Source: Saururus chinensis (taxonomy: Eukaryota; Streptophyta; Magnoliopsida; Piperales; Saururaceae). Taken from it: a stretch of DNA of 64,000 bases. The notes under the pieces were generated by a model. It did no database searches. It saw nothing but the letters and a program-made list of their open reading frames with translations, and was not told where the DNA came from. Location: contig CP141141.1 in assembly GCA_035235625.1 (NCBI GenBank), positions 7,058,968 through 7,122,967 on the forward strand. Reading direction: 5' to 3'. This document shows, piece by piece, positions 10,262-23,289 of the stretch. Positions within the stretch are counted from its first letter, which is position 1. Each line of letters opens with the position of its first letter. The position numbers were made by a program, and so were the translations under genes.

Positions 10262-13172
10262 AATATCTAGAAATGAGAAACTCCTAGATGAGGTCATTGT
10301 GTTTAGAGAACATTCGGAAAGAGTTTTGCTTATAAATTGAATACATATTATGAAATGTATGTATTCTTTATATGACAATGAATTAACTAGTTTTTTAATG
10401 AGAATTCCACAATATGTTGATTGAACATTTATGATTCTTTAAGATTATTATGTCATTAAGTTTTCATGTATACTCAACATCTTTCGTAGTGAAGGTACTC
10501 GAGTTGAGGCTCAAAGGTATGTGAAGGTTATAGCTATAGTGAAGATTTATTCTACCTTCATAAAGATACTTCAGTTAGATTTGATTAGTCATACAAATAT
10601 ATCATTTATCTTTTGTTGATTTTGATGTGGTTAACCGATAATCATGAACTTGTGAGTCATGTGAATATTTTAATATAATAATTATATAAATTTTTATTAA
10701 AAATATTAATATCACATTTAAATGATTATAAAAATAAATGATATTTATACCCCTAATTCTTTATTTATTCTGTAAGTTTTTACTGTTGCAATAAGAATGT
10801 TAATGTATGAGATTCAAGATGTTTTTTTAAGAAGGAAAATATGTATTTCATGAAAATTTTATACATGTAAATTTGGGGTGCAACACTACAAGCAATACAA
10901 GTTTAGAACATCTTAGTAAGTTGATCTTTATCTACTTAAGTTTTTTCAGTTAGATTTGGCAAACTTCCAAAACCTGTTTTGCAAAATTTATGGGTCGATG
11001 GAACATTTGATGTATAACTTCCTGAAAAACAATATTTTGCCTGAAATTACAACTTTGCTTTTGTCCTATCGTTCATAGCGTATGTCTCATGACATAAATG
11101 ATCAGAAGTATGACTATATGTTTGACTTATCCTTTGAACGTGGAGTTTTTTCTAAATATAATTATATTCTATTAGGATTCCTTTCATATGGAGATAGCTG
11201 ACTGAAGCTCAGGATTCTATTTTGAGTTTTTTTTAGAGAGAGAGACTAGAAAGAAGAAGTCCCTAACCCTAGAGTCCGTTTTTATACTTTTTAAGTTTTC
11301 CGGAGTCTCAAAGTTCTAGGTTTGAATCTCTCTTCTAGTTCAGATTGCTCAAGTGCGTTTTCTTCATCTGAATATCTATACTCTCTAAATCAAGCTTATT
11401 TGTTTCTAAGAATTAAGAAAGAATTACCTATACACCCAGGAACGTCTCAATAAATTCTTAACTTTTAGATTTGAGTGTTGCATTTTGGAGTGTTCCCGAG
11501 CACTGCTTGTGAAGACTTTCTAGTATAATCTGAGTGTTACTGCTGATTGCTAGAGATCAAAGTGAATAGAAGAGACTAAAGGCTAAATGGTGGATAAAGC
11601 CAAATCATAATCATAATCAAGTTGCATCATTTTTAATAATTTGTGTCTAACGATATAGATCTTGCGCCTCCATTCTTGGCTGATAAAGTCAAGTATTTGG
11701 AGTTAAAAGCTCGACAATCTATGACTTTTCTCACAAGAATTCTCACGTATAGTTTCTTGTGACTTTTCGAATACAAGAATACTTCTTCTCGGTGCAATAT
11801 TCACTTGCTCTTGGTAGATTATCATATCCGATAATCTCTTTTATTTGCATGTTGTGAGTTAAGTCAAATATGAGATTTTTGAACAACGATATTGGCGAGG
11901 AAGAGGAAGAAGGGTCCGACTAAGAGTGGGAGGTGGGGCTGACCCTCTTGCCAAAGATTGAGTAAGAGGTGGTCAGGTAATTTTTTTTTATATATAAGGG
12001 GTAACAACTGAGAGATTTAATGGGTGACACACGGGGCAAGTGACTAAGGTAAAAAGTACAATATCATTTATTGGGTACTGAGGGTACAAGCTAAACCTAT
12101 CCCGGTTGAATGAAGCACAATTTCCTACTCACAATCGATTAATATGGTTTAGGCTAGGACGGCCTACTGAGCTTTTGTCCAAGTGACAACTTTACTTATG
12201 AGTTAGGCATTGTTACATTGGGTTGCATTTAAAACCCGAACTTCACCTTATTTGGATGGAATTGGCCCAATATTGACCTAAGTTGGGTCGGGTCTAAGAA
12301 AATATAACTAATAAAATCATATCTAAATCAGGTATTATGAATTTTTTATAATTTTTTACAAATAGAAGAGACCCAATATAGTATCAGTTTGGTTTGTTTT
12401 ATTAGAACCGATCCAAACAAAGATAAAATCTAAGTTCTTATTTTAATTTTTGGGTTTTTCAATTTCTATCCCGGGTTGGGTCCAAAAAATTCAATTGATT
12501 GAGTCGACAGCCCTAGTGCTACAAACACAGAAATAGATTCTCAATGAGGATTAGATCATATAAGTGTAATCTGCAAAGCTACAGCGAAGCCTTCTTTGGC
12601 AGATTTTATTCCTAGCCTCTTGACATAGCCACCATACCTCTATCTGTCAACTATATAAACTTTTAAGAAAAAATTGTTTCCATGTGTCTCTCCACACTAA
12701 CATGCAAGACAGTCGCTCATACAGCAGATCTAAGAAAATAAATTCACACAACATTTTGGCAGGATGCAGAGGGGATGACCCACGTTGTTAATTGGACTAG
12801 TTCCACAATATGTCCATTTCTAATTCTGGCGACAACTCCTCCATTTGTACTTATTTTGGCCAATTGGCGCATACAAACAGTCTTCGTAACCACAACTTGA
12901 ATCCATAAAGATTCACACATTTGGTCACAGATTTCCTTGGGGCCTTGGCTTTTCCTCCAGGGTGAGTAATTACCCACCCCTTGTTTTTGCCGGCCACCCG
13001 CCGGTGAGTACAGTGAAGTATACACAGATGGTGAATATTCGCCACCTTATTAAAAGGGACGATGGACAGCTAAAATGGAGGGTGGTGGACAACTCATAGA
13101 CCCTTCCCTTTAACGTTCCCTCGTTTGGATCTTTGCCCAATCACTTTTGTCTGCCTCCACCCGGCCCGTATG
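10262..13172. other. Intergenic sequence upstream of GA20-oxidase
   Basis: No gene or clear mobile element recognised. The sequence is AT-rich with short interrupted frames. The last few hundred bases before the GA20-oxidase TATA box become richer in C and presumably hold its promoter. Confidence 0.4.
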
Positions 13173-13180
13173 TATATATA
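13173..13180 (+). promoter_or_regulatory. TATA box of the GA20-oxidase gene
   Basis: TATATATA lies about 100 bp upstream of the chosen ATG (13277), with the C-rich sequence expected of a plant 5' leader between them. The position suits a transcription start near 13205 and a leader of roughly 70 nt. The start site is inferred. Confidence 0.6.
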
Positions 13181-13276
13181 CCGACCATTTCACCCTCTAT
13201 TAGCATACAAAAAACTTGGCCACCCTCCTCTCACTGTCAGGAGCATAAAGAAAGCCCCCTCCCCCCCTCGGCCAAA

Positions 13277-14636
13277 ATGATCTCTTCTTCGCCCCCTCAA
13301 ATTGTTTTCGATGCTGCTCTTCTGCGTCATCAATCCAACATACCCACCCAGTTCGTCTGGCCTGAGCACGAGAAGCCCCGCCATACCGAGGAGCTCAGTG
13401 TTCCGGTCATCGACCTCGGCAGCTTCCTCTCCGGTGGCATTGATCAGATGGAGTCCGAGGCCGTCAAACTCGTTCGTGACGCCTGCGAGAGCCATGGATT
13501 CTTCCTAGTGGTCAACCATGGCATACCCACGGAACTTATTGCCGAGACTCACCGGAGGGTCCAAGACTTCTTCGCCCTGCCGCTGGCTGAGAAGCAGAGG
13601 GCCCAGCGGAATTTGGGAGAGAGTTGTGGATACACCAGCAGCTTCACTGGAAGGTTTTCTTCTAAGCTTCCATGGAAGGAGACTCTCTCCTTCCGCTACT
13701 CAGCTTCTTCTTGCCAGTCTACGAACATAGTGGAGGACTACTTCGCCAGTGTCCTAGGCAATGAGTTCAGGGAAACAGGGTAAGTGATCATGTAACTAAC
13801 TCCATGTCACTAGTATTTTGATTGAAATGCTTTTTGATAGTGTCGTTAACATCAATGCATGCCAAAGACTTAAGACATATTTCTCTCTACTTGTGTATGA
13901 TGGCATATAAAGAGCGGTTTGCCAACAGTACTGTGAAGCTATGAGCTCAGTATCACTCAGCATTATGGAGCTATTGGGGCTAAGCCTTGGAGTGGGCAGG
14001 ACACACTACAGGGACTTCTTCAAAGGCAGTGACTCGATCATGAGACTCAACTACTATCCACCATGCCAGCAGCCGGAGCTCACCCTAGGCACCGGCCCCC
14101 ACTGTGACCCCACCTCCCTCACCATCCTCCACCAGGACCTGGTGGGCGGCCTCGAAGTCTTTGTCGACGGGGAATGGCGGTCCGTCCGGCCACGGCAGGA
14201 CGCCTTCGTCGTGAACATTGGCGACACATTCATGGTAAGTGCTAGCCTCTTTGTTAGTGACCCAGTGTAGTGTTGTTCACTCATGTTTCATTGGGACTAG
14301 ACATTGATTGGAGTAGGGTAGCAACACTGAACAATATTGGTCACACTGTGGGCCTCCCTGCAGGCTTTGTCGAACGGGCGATACCGGAGTTGCCTGCACC
14401 GAGCCGTGGTGAACAGCCGGACGCCAAGGGTGTCGCTGGCCTTCTTCCTGTGCCCAGAAATGGAGAAAGTGGTGAGGCCGCCCAAGGAGCTGGTGGACCA
14501 TGACCACCCTAGGAGGTACCCGGACTTCACATGGTCCACACTCCTCAATTTCACACAAAAGCATTACAGAGCCGACATGCACACGCTGGACATGTTCTCC
14601 CGTTGGCTCTCAAGTTCCCTAGAGGCCTCAACCTGA
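13277..14636 (+). CDS. GA20ox: Gibberellin 20-oxidase (2-oxoglutarate/Fe(II) dioxygenase)
   Basis: Encodes the soluble cytosolic enzyme that converts GA12/GA53 stepwise to GA9/GA20, a main control point of gibberellin synthesis. Exons 13277-13779, 13913-14234 and 14364-14636 have GT/AG borders and join in frame to 365 residues, close to the usual 370-390; three exons with short introns is the common GA20ox structure. The diagnostic LPWKET is at residues 131-136 and NYYPPC at 214-219. Iron ligands are H231, D233 (GPHCDP) and H287 (CLHRAV); the 2-oxoglutarate-binding RxS is R297-V-S299. I chose the ATG at 13277 because MISSSPPQIVFDAA matches family N-termini and it follows GCCAAA; the frame is open further upstream but that part is not family-like. 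No break is seen, so it looks functional. The exons are much more GC-rich than the flanks. GA20ox genes are usually repressed by gibberellin, but no such element is identified here. Confidence 0.96.
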
Positions 14637-16256
14637 AGCTTAACAGACTGCTGTGAATGACAGAGGAAGAGAAGTTGGAAGATGGGGCACACGTGTACCG
14701 CATCATTCAGTGATAACATCACTGAAACTGGCTTAGATGCTGGGAAGGATGATGGTGCGGAACCCCACAAGTAAGGCACGCATACTCGGCTGTCTCCAGG
14801 AGTTTCTGTCGCCATAGGCTGTTGATAATGGAATTTCTTCTGTTGGTCCAATCCCTTAGTCTGTTTCCCCTTTTCGTGGTCTGTTAATATAGATAGTGTT
14901 CAGTGAAGCTTACTACCTAAAAGGCCGACCAAACGCCATGCCCAAGTCTCTTTCAGGAAAAAGTTGTTCAATCAATAATCCATCTTGGATACTTATATCT
15001 GTATGTTCATTGCCCATCCTAATCCAAAAACATTATTTTATAATTATTTTGTACCTTCGGGGTGGAAGGTGAAAGAAGGTAATGAAATAACGTGCTTCAT
15101 TTCATCTATAAAAGTGAACCAATTTATTCTTTGAATATAATAATCCCTTCTGTTAAATGTATAAAAAACATTAAATTTATGAGTCAAATAGGTACTAAAA
15201 GGATAATTAAGGTACATATAAACACATTCTTATTTTTTAAGTCGTGCTATTCAAGAACCCATATCTTTGTTATCATATCCTAATTTGAAACTTGAAAGTT
15301 TATGTAGTTTTCACGCACGTGCTGGACTTCTTTCGCTGCTGTTTGGTTACTCAAGGAAGGCAGCCATTTGACCCTAACTATCCTATTCTTTTTGTCACTT
15401 CCTCTATATACATATTTAGAGATAAGTTATGATTTTTTAACAGCGGTCACATATAAAAAAGTATATGCACTTGGTACGACACAAGCCATCGAATCACAAT
15501 TTGACAACTCGCATCATATTAAGGCACCATGAGTAACACAAATTACACAATCGAAATGGTGCTGCCCTGAAATGAGTACACTAGATTCATGCACATGTGA
15601 CTCTATATTTGTAACCCAATAATTTACTTGAAAAAGAGTTTTATCATTATCTTCATCCTCTCCATCAGCATGACAATGCCGGTGATGGCCCCTTCCCAAA
15701 CCGGCCTCCCTTAGATACGAAACGGGGGGCCTTTCCTACTCTCCAAGTGAGGCATAAGCAAAACAGATCATGTCTTCTCTTCACGATCCTGGTATCGTTG
15801 TTTGTGTAATATGCTGAGGGAAGGGTGATGGTCCCGCCTCAACCCCAACCTCCCTGCTAACCAATGGAAAAGACACTCTCGAGAGACAAGTTCCCCCACC
15901 TCCTTTGTCCACCCTGTTAGTGTCGAACCCTCCCCCTTTTCGTCTTAACCCCAATGGGGATGGTGACAAGGGATGCCAATGTCAGAGAGGGGGGAGATGC
16001 AATCGACACCCCACAAGTGTAAGATAGGGCTAGGGTAGCATTATTTTTATTTTATAAAAAATAAAAAAAATAGAATGAATAGGAGGTTTGGAGAGGGGTA
16101 ACTAGGAGTTATAAAAAATATAAAAAATTAGGGGAAATAAGAAGAATCTGGGGCCTAAATTGAAGCGCATATGTGATTAAAGATGCACTTGCTGGATAAT
16201 CAAAATATAATTATTCTAGGAGTCTTAACTGCGTGTTCTCTCCCTATAGCTTATTA
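14637..16256. other. GA20-oxidase 3' region and intergenic sequence
   Basis: The first few hundred bases after the stop codon presumably hold the 3' UTR. The remainder is AT-rich intergenic DNA with no recognised gene. Confidence 0.4.
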
Positions 16257-16465
16257 CTCCCTCTATTTTAAATTAATAAATAGCTTCATTTGACCAAAAA
16301 CTTTGTTTAACAGCTCTATTTTGTTCAATATAAGTAATTAATCTCTTAAAAAAAGTATTATAGGCTTATTTTTCTTTTTCTTAAATGTGAGTTTCACCCT
16401 TTAATAAAAATTATTTTTTTTCATATAAAACTATTAATATAGGAATAATAGGACACTGGAAAAAT
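16257..16465. mobile_element. Degenerate Stowaway-type MITE
   Basis: It starts with CTCCCTC after a TA dinucleotide and shares internal blocks with the better copy at 32748-32950: ATAGCTTCATTT, then CTATTTTGTT, then GGCTTATTTTTCTTT, then GTGAGTTTCACCCTT. The right terminal repeat is poorly preserved, so the end is approximate. Stowaway elements are short non-coding relatives of Tc1/mariner transposons with TA duplications. Confidence 0.6.
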
Positions 16466-18282
16466 AAATTTTCACCTAAAAAAATAACGACTATTACTAA
16501 GGCGGCTCAACATTACCCATTCGAGAGAGGTACAGAAATAAAAAGCGGACTACACGGGTTCAGCTAGAAGAGCAGGAGGCTGGCTCGTCTGACTGCGTGT
16601 TTACATATGGTTGAAACATTTTTTGGAAGATATACATATGACAAGAAAAATGGGAGAGGAGCAAGTTGGTCATGTGTGAAGTTGATGAGCCACCAGCGAT
16701 AAGGACAAGATCTGGGCTCCCCTTTTGATTGGACATCTCCATTGGCCTTCACATGTACCCATTTGCCTTCGACCCATCTCTATCCCAGCTCCCAATCATT
16801 CAGTCTCAACTCTTGGTGCTCATTTGTATCTTGGATTAAAAAATCGTATCTTAAGATGATTTGAGACAATAGCTAAGCCGAGCTTCAATCCACGTTCAGG
16901 TAATCTTGTAAAAAGATTTTGGCATATGGGTGATGTTGGGATAGGAATCATCACTCTTGTGGATGCTCCTATCATGTAACTATTGTGTAGTTAAACATTC
17001 TATCACCCATTTATATTAGCATTTGGATAGTCCACTTCCACAATCGTTAAGTGGAGTAGTGGATGCTAATGCAAAGACCATTTGCTAAGAGCAAGGAATC
17101 TCTAGTGGCGAATTCTAGGAATTCGTCTTCTCCCACTTTTCATCAGGCATTCTGAGGTCAAGGAAGCAAAGGGTGGATGCATACAATAGTTCTAGTATTG
17201 TGCGAGGGATTCAAAGTGTGTCAACGTGAAACAAGCTGTAGTGTTCGATCCTCGGACCTCAATTCCGCTGTGAGAGGTGCATTCCAATAGTATCAAAGCT
17301 GCTTCGCTTGATTTTCTTGAAATTAGAAAATTTTAGATTTTTTTGGAATCTTTTCACTGTTTTTGGTGGGCTGCATGAGGCCATATAAGCGCCTACCACC
17401 TTTGTTGAGCCCATCTCGGTCAGGTGTGCTGCTATTTTATGGGAAAATAGAGCTTTGGTTGAACGGATCCAGCTTTGATGCAAGTCAGTTGGCTTTGACA
17501 CATGAAAAATTGAGATTGAAAATAGACACTTCGTAATAGATCATCCAACAATCAATCGGGGTTTGTGCGTGATTGATTGTTTGATATAAAGCCTTCGTAG
17601 GGCAGTTCTAGTAACTTGATAAATTGATCACGGTTTTAAGTCAATCATTGTCTAAAGACATTAACAACAGCCCTTACAAACAATCAATTGCACAATTCCG
17701 GCATATGCTAGAATTCCGTTTTAGATTTGATTTTTGACCAAAATTTTCTTATTTAGGATCTCTTTTTTAGTAGGAGACTTAATTCTGTATATTCCTATTT
17801 ACTTAGCCTTTATCTAATTTATTTTCTCTAATTTTGATTAATTAGTTGTTATCTAATATTAGATTGAATTCTTTATTCACAATTTATACTACCAGGACCT
17901 TATATAAGACTTTGACACCTTAAGGGAAGCCATTAGTTTGTAATGTTCTCCAAAATATAATTAAAGGAGAAGAAAGCTCATTTCTTTAACTTTTTTTCTC
18001 TATTTTGTAAACTTGCTCGTGCAATTTGCGAGAGAGAAAGATCGTGTGATGCATCCTGCAGTAAAGTGTTTCCCATTAATATCAGAATTACATTCCACTT
18101 CATTGATACTGTTTTAGTTACCACAAAAATACAAATAGTCAGGATTTAAGTTCCCTGATCACTTAACAAGCAAATTCATATAATTACCCACCCTATAAAC
18201 AATACACACTTGCGGTAAACAAAAAATTAATACGAGAAACAAAAACCCCAGTGGTAGCAAAAAGCACATAAACCATAGACAC
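16466..18282. other. Intergenic sequence with possible LTR-retroelement remnants
   Basis: No gene recognised. The motif AATAGTATCAAAGC at about 17286 resembles an initiator-tRNA primer-binding site. A segment at about 17880-18060, with TTATATAAG followed by GAGAAGAAAGCTCATTTC, resembles the transcribed end of a copia-type LTR. The two are not clearly parts of one element, so this is left as a weak suggestion. Confidence 0.3.
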
Positions 18283-21200
18283 TTAGTCTCGTCCATCTCG
18301 ATCTTTGTTAATTTCATCAAGGATCACAATAATAGCAACAATGAAGGCATAGTCAACATTTGGGTATACTGTCACTCCAAATGCATCCTTTCCCAGAACA
18401 ATGTTCTTGACAGTGTATCGCTTACTCATCTGCAAATTTTATGTTATTGTGAGTGCAATGTAATTTTCCAGCAGAAGATGGTAAATCCTGATACTAAAAG
18501 AGAAGTGACAGCTAGAAAAATAATTCATAAGAATAACTGGTGTTAATCGTAGAGATGAGAGATGCCAACTAATGTGATGTTATGCATCTCTTTACATTTT
18601 GCAATCAATTAAAATTAAAATCCAAATTGTTATTATTTAAAATTATACACAAGGTATGAGTTCTAACAAATTAATTAACGAAAATGTTCCATCACTGGAA
18701 GTTACTTTCTGCAAGTAGAGATGAACCTATTGAATGTGATGAAGACACAAGGAAACAAAGGACTAAAATGGTAGTGATCTTCGAGTCGAAGTCATTCCCC
18801 TTTTTCTGGGAAAAAAGGAAGGTATCATATCACTTGGAACTTGGCAGATTATAATTCCCACCCCTATCAGAAATTCATATTTGGATATTGAGCATCATTG
18901 GTGCCTAGAAATATCTAATCATGAATTAGGCAAAAATTTCAACTAAATTCTAGTGATAGAATGCTGAAACTGAGCATCTTACTTGGGCTATGACTAAATC
19001 AGAATCTCCTTTATAGATGGTGCAAGATCGTTCAAAAAAACTCCCTCTGATTTTGAAGTCACAGACATTTTCAGACGAGTTTGATGCTAAAAAAACCTCC
19101 AACTCGGTCTTCATCATTTGCAACATATGAGACTTCTTGGCACTGAAAAGAAAATCTTTGGAGTCTGTACTGTCTCCCCTGAAGGCCTGCCATCTCCTGT
19201 GTGCAGTCATTATCTGATAAAGAACCACAGGATAAGCATAAGAGAATTAAACAAATGATGCAGGCATGGCTGCTTAATAAGCACATATACTGCAAGTTCT
19301 TTCCTTTTTTTTGACTAGGTAAGTTTAGGTACTATGCAGATTTCAATAATCAAATAAAAGGAGAGAAGAGTACACAAGAGGCATAGAAACAAAAGCAAAA
19401 AATTTACAACTTCCGCCAGATTTCCATACTAGAAAAAATAATTAAATCTTTTGAGAAACAAGAGGAGGCCGAAGAATAAGCTTTAACTTCATTTCGCACT
19501 CGAACCAATAGTTGCCGTTTATGATGCTCCATGTCTAGGAAAATGAAGGCTTTTCTCTCTCTCTCCACATCATAGACATATATAAAGGCATAATAAGGTT
19601 TTGAGGATGTTACCATCCAATTCATTACTCTTGCAATATCTCAACAAATAATCAATGGACTCATACGGCTGACGAGTGCCGACAAAAATGAAAAATACTT
19701 CAAGATTTTTTTCAGCCCTATTATATAACCCCTTCTCAAATTGCCAAATTATTTACAATCTTGTAGAACTGTAGTTGCCAATTTTTTTTCAAAATATGTG
19801 CATTTCCTGTGTTTTTGATGTTCCAAAGAGGAGCATGTGAGCTTAGCGCTATATAATCGCCCAAATTCTCAATATTCTATCAACCAGGCTAGGACTTGGC
19901 CAACAGCATCATCGAGAGGGCATGAAGTTAAGAAGGAATAAGGAAGATACCTCTATACAAAATGAAAGCCTAAAGATTGTTCACCAATGCTTAATTTATG
20001 TTAAATTCCCTTTTACCAAGTCAATCTCCTTTAGCTGTTTACTAGGACCAAAATATTTATCTACCTTCCAAAAGCACAGTGATGGAGGGCACCATGAAAA
20101 AATGAAATAAGAGGTATGAATTCCAAGAATTCATTGTTCCACTTGTCTCATGGAGACCCCATTTATAGAAGAGATTGGCTGGGCATTTATCACTTGTTAC
20201 CACCCATTACACTAAAAATGGGTAACTGGGCATGGAAGTGAGTGGATGCGAAATTGGTGAGTGGGTATGTAACTACCTGGAAGTTACAACCGTTGGCAAA
20301 CTTTAGCATCCAAGTGGACGCTCACATGAGCCCCATAGATCCACATACTAACATCTCCCACACGTTTGATCATATGCAACACCTAGCAATGTCCTTGTAT
20401 CTTACCACTTTCAAGATTCATTGTATAGATAAGCAAAGTGTATAACCTTAAGGAGTCTGATAAAGAGTGAACTATATCAAGTTTTCATCAAACAAATATG
20501 ACTCAATTGATACCTGCAAGACAAAGATTTTGCCTGCCATAGGCGGCAGTTGATTAGAGTGCAGAGAAAACCTCTTAATCCCTCATGAGTATACAATCAA
20601 GTGCATACTCAAGCACCCAAAGCACACAACTAGTGTAAAAACATCATTTGGCAAATTCTCACATACCAAAATACCAGTATAATAGCATAATCCCTTTTTC
20701 AAAGAATTGATAAAAAATATTTTAAAATTAATTCTATCCCAAGTCTCATATTATTTCTGCTAAAAGCACCTTATCAGACAAGATTGGTAAAAAGGACCGA
20801 GAGATCATGATCCCCTAGAAGCATGCTGAAGTAGCAGCATTAAATCTTAGCTTCATAATACAGTATTTGGTCATAATGGCACAAAGGCTACCAAAGGGGA
20901 TATTAGCTCAATGAGTAAGAAACTAAATATTATTCTTACTTGAGTTGGTATTTTGGTCGACAAAGCATACAGTACTATATGATGAACATGTTGCAAAATT
21001 GTAGATCACGGTACAATTTGAAGACTAATCACTCTCCTAGCACTTAACATTAGACATCTAGCATAGTCAACACCATAGAGCTTACAGCATATCCTATAGC
21101 AATTTAAGCCGCTCTATAGGATGTCTATCTGAAGTCTCATATTTGGATAGCAAGTAACACAATTTTGTGAGACAATTAAAATTATATTCAGTTTTAGAAC

Positions 21201-22002
21201 CTCATGTCGGTTTAACCAAGATGACCATATACTTTCTACACTGTAGCTCTCTTTCCACATGCTTGACGAGTAACATGACAGTCCTCGTGCGAAGTGGTAG
21301 GCCTTAGGCTGTAACTAAAGTTCTCACCTGTGTTACCAAAAGGTCCCCTTTCATTCCTTTCCTTAGGCTGGAACATGTGCTCACCATGTCACCGAATTCC
21401 CTTACCCAAAGAACAAAATTCAAATCCACTAAAATAATTCCAACTTCATACCCACAAAAAATACAAGTCTATAAGATTAAAAAATAAAAAACCAATCAAC
21501 TCAACTTCACATAGATCATAGAATTATGGTCCGGCCGGTGTAAAAGATGAGCCAAACCGAGATGCCCAATACTTCTTTATATTAAGCCACAAATTACATG
21601 TTTCTTTCTTTTTTTACTCCGAACTAATCACAATTTCATATACGCTAATTATAGGTAATCTTCACATAGACCACAACAAAGAGCAAGAATGAAATATCAG
21701 AAATGTTTTCTGAAATAATTAGACGAAAAATGAAGTTATAGAGAGTGGACCTTTTGTTGCAAAGTGAGGATGGGGTTGCCGGCGGCGTCGACGATCACGC
21801 GGCGGTCGCGGAGGCTGAGGAGCTTGCCGCGGACCTTGAACAGGACGGCGCCGTTAACGTCGGTGACGGCGTAGTCGCCATCAGTAAGGCTGACCGTCTT
21901 CTCCGTCAGGGTGAGGTCCACGGGGTAGGGTGCGCAGTACTGGTTGGCCACCACCGCGATGGGATTGGCCAGCGGCGGGTAGCTCGTGCCGGGCATCATC
22001 AT
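18283..22002 (-). CDS. LURP-one-related protein (LOR / tubby C-terminal-like fold)
   Basis: Exons on the minus strand, 22002-21751, 19213-18983 and 18429-18283, have GT/AG borders, all in phase 0, and give 209 residues, the usual length of this family. The first in-frame ATG is one of three adjacent ATGs (MMMPGTSYPP). Features matching LURP-one-related proteins, especially the LOR15 (At5g01750-like) group, are NQYCAPYPVDLTLTEK and VLFKVRGKLLSLRDRR in exon 1, RWQAFRG and GSFFERSCTIYKGDSDLVIAQ in exon 2, and GKDAFGVTVYPNVDYAF in exon 3. The fold is a single beta-barrel around a central helix, shared with tubby C-termini and phospholipid scramblases. The family founder LURP1 is needed for basal defence against oomycetes in Arabidopsis; no biochemical function is established for this member. 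Intron 1 is 2.5 kb. No break is seen. Confidence 0.92.
19214..21750 (-). other. Large first intron of the LURP-one-related gene
   Basis: AT-rich 2.5-kb intron with no recognised gene or mobile element; it starts with GTCCAC and ends with TATCAG on the minus strand. Short frames within it are not supported. Confidence 0.6.
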
Positions 22003-22619
22003 GGCGGTGGCCACTCTGAGGTCTGAGCGACGGCGTCTAACGGCGAGCGGGCGTTAAAATCGAGGAAGGCGGGATGAAACTTGCCAAGGTGTTACAATAA
22101 TATCGTTTTTAAACTCCGGATTCGGGCCCACACAGTGCGATAGAGTTGAATTTAAAACAGTTGGGTGAATTACATTACACCCCTCAGTTTTATTAAATTT
22201 AAATTTATGCCCCTTGTTTGTTTGTACGTAATACATAGCTGAGTTGAATTTTAAAAGGTATAAAGTGCGCCACCCTGTCAGATCATTCACATTGTCGTGA
22301 AATTGTTACTTTTTTAAGTGGAGCAACTAAGTTACATGATACGACGGGTGGGGGTGGAGTACACTAGTGCGCTTACGGTAAAACATACTCTTCCTCTCTC
22401 TTATATTAATAATTTTATTTTTAATTTAAATTTATGTTATTGCGATGTCAACATTTATATATACGTTAAAACTCTATTTCATTTACTACACCGTTGATGA
22501 ATGGGACCTATTTTTACTGCCGAGCGCGCCTACCGTGTGGCACACGGGAGTACACTCTCTCTGGTTCCACCAAGTGCACCGGCTGCGAGGAGCCGGCCGT
22601 CAGCAGGTCATGGTGCCAT
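22003..22619. other. Upstream region of the LURP-one-related gene
   Basis: Probable 5' leader and promoter close to 22003, then unremarkable intergenic sequence up to the GT61 fragment. No distinct regulatory site identified. Confidence 0.35.
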
Positions 22620-23214
22620 AACAGAACCTCCAACCCCCTCACTTGCCCATGCATTACAGAACCTCCATGCCTTGCATCTGATCATCTCAAACAGACACAC
22701 CCTTCTCTTTCTCGACATACCCCTGAGCCCCCTTCTCAACACCAAAGCCTTCTCAAAGCAAGCCATCTCATGCTCCACCAAGCTCTCAACCACGGCCTCC
22801 CAGCCCAGGCAGTACCCCAGACATCTAGTCACCCACCTTTGTCACCACCTCCCCGTTCTTAAAAGCCACAAACCTGGCCGGCCTTGCGCAAGAGTTCTCC
22901 ATCATCCATGAGAAGAAGACAAAGAGGGCATTAAGGCTGTGCCATTGGTTCTCTTAGTCGTAGAAGCTATCTGCGATGAGACTCACACCTTTTAGCACCA
23001 TGGCATTGGCTGCGAACTGGTTTTTCCCGGTGGCGAGTGTGTAGGACTTGCGCCTGGGGTTGATGCATAGGATTCTGTTGTTGGGGCTGCGGGAAGGGAA
23101 GACAAAGCGCTCAGGCATGCCGTCAACGGCCCGGCTTGCAAGGATGCTCATGAACCAGGTCTTGTTGCGGAGGGCGTACGGTGGGATTCGGGGGTCTTTC
23201 AGCGGGTCTTTCAT
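22620..23214 (-). pseudogene. Broken fragment of a GT61-family glycosyltransferase
   Basis: On the minus strand from 23214, the peptide segments PPYALRNKTWFMSILASRAVDG, GMPERFVFPSRSPNNRILC, FFSWMMENSCARPARFVAFK and ACFEKALVLRRGLRGMSRK resemble consecutive parts of plant GT61 (DUF563) proteins, the family that includes xylan arabinosyl- and xylosyltransferases acting in the Golgi. The segments lie in more than one frame: there is a frame change near 22955, a stop codon in the middle block where a tryptophan is expected (GD-stop-MSG), and another frame change before the last block. The N-terminal membrane anchor and the C-terminal catalytic part are missing. It is GC-rich relative to its surroundings, as expected for a fossil of a host gene. 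Family assignment rests on remembered motifs. Confidence 0.6.
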
Positions 23215-23289
23215 TTGCTTTCCGTCTCGATCAACAACACGGTTATAGAGATGTCGATGACAACATCATTGGTAGGACCGTAGGATGAC

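Noticed and set aside
12744-13025. 93-codon minus-strand frame upstream of GA20-oxidase
   Set aside because: No domain recognised, promoter-proximal position and no supporting splice structure.
17240-17260. GTTCGATCC resembling a tRNA B box
   Set aside because: No matching A box, acceptor stem or cloverleaf arms around it.
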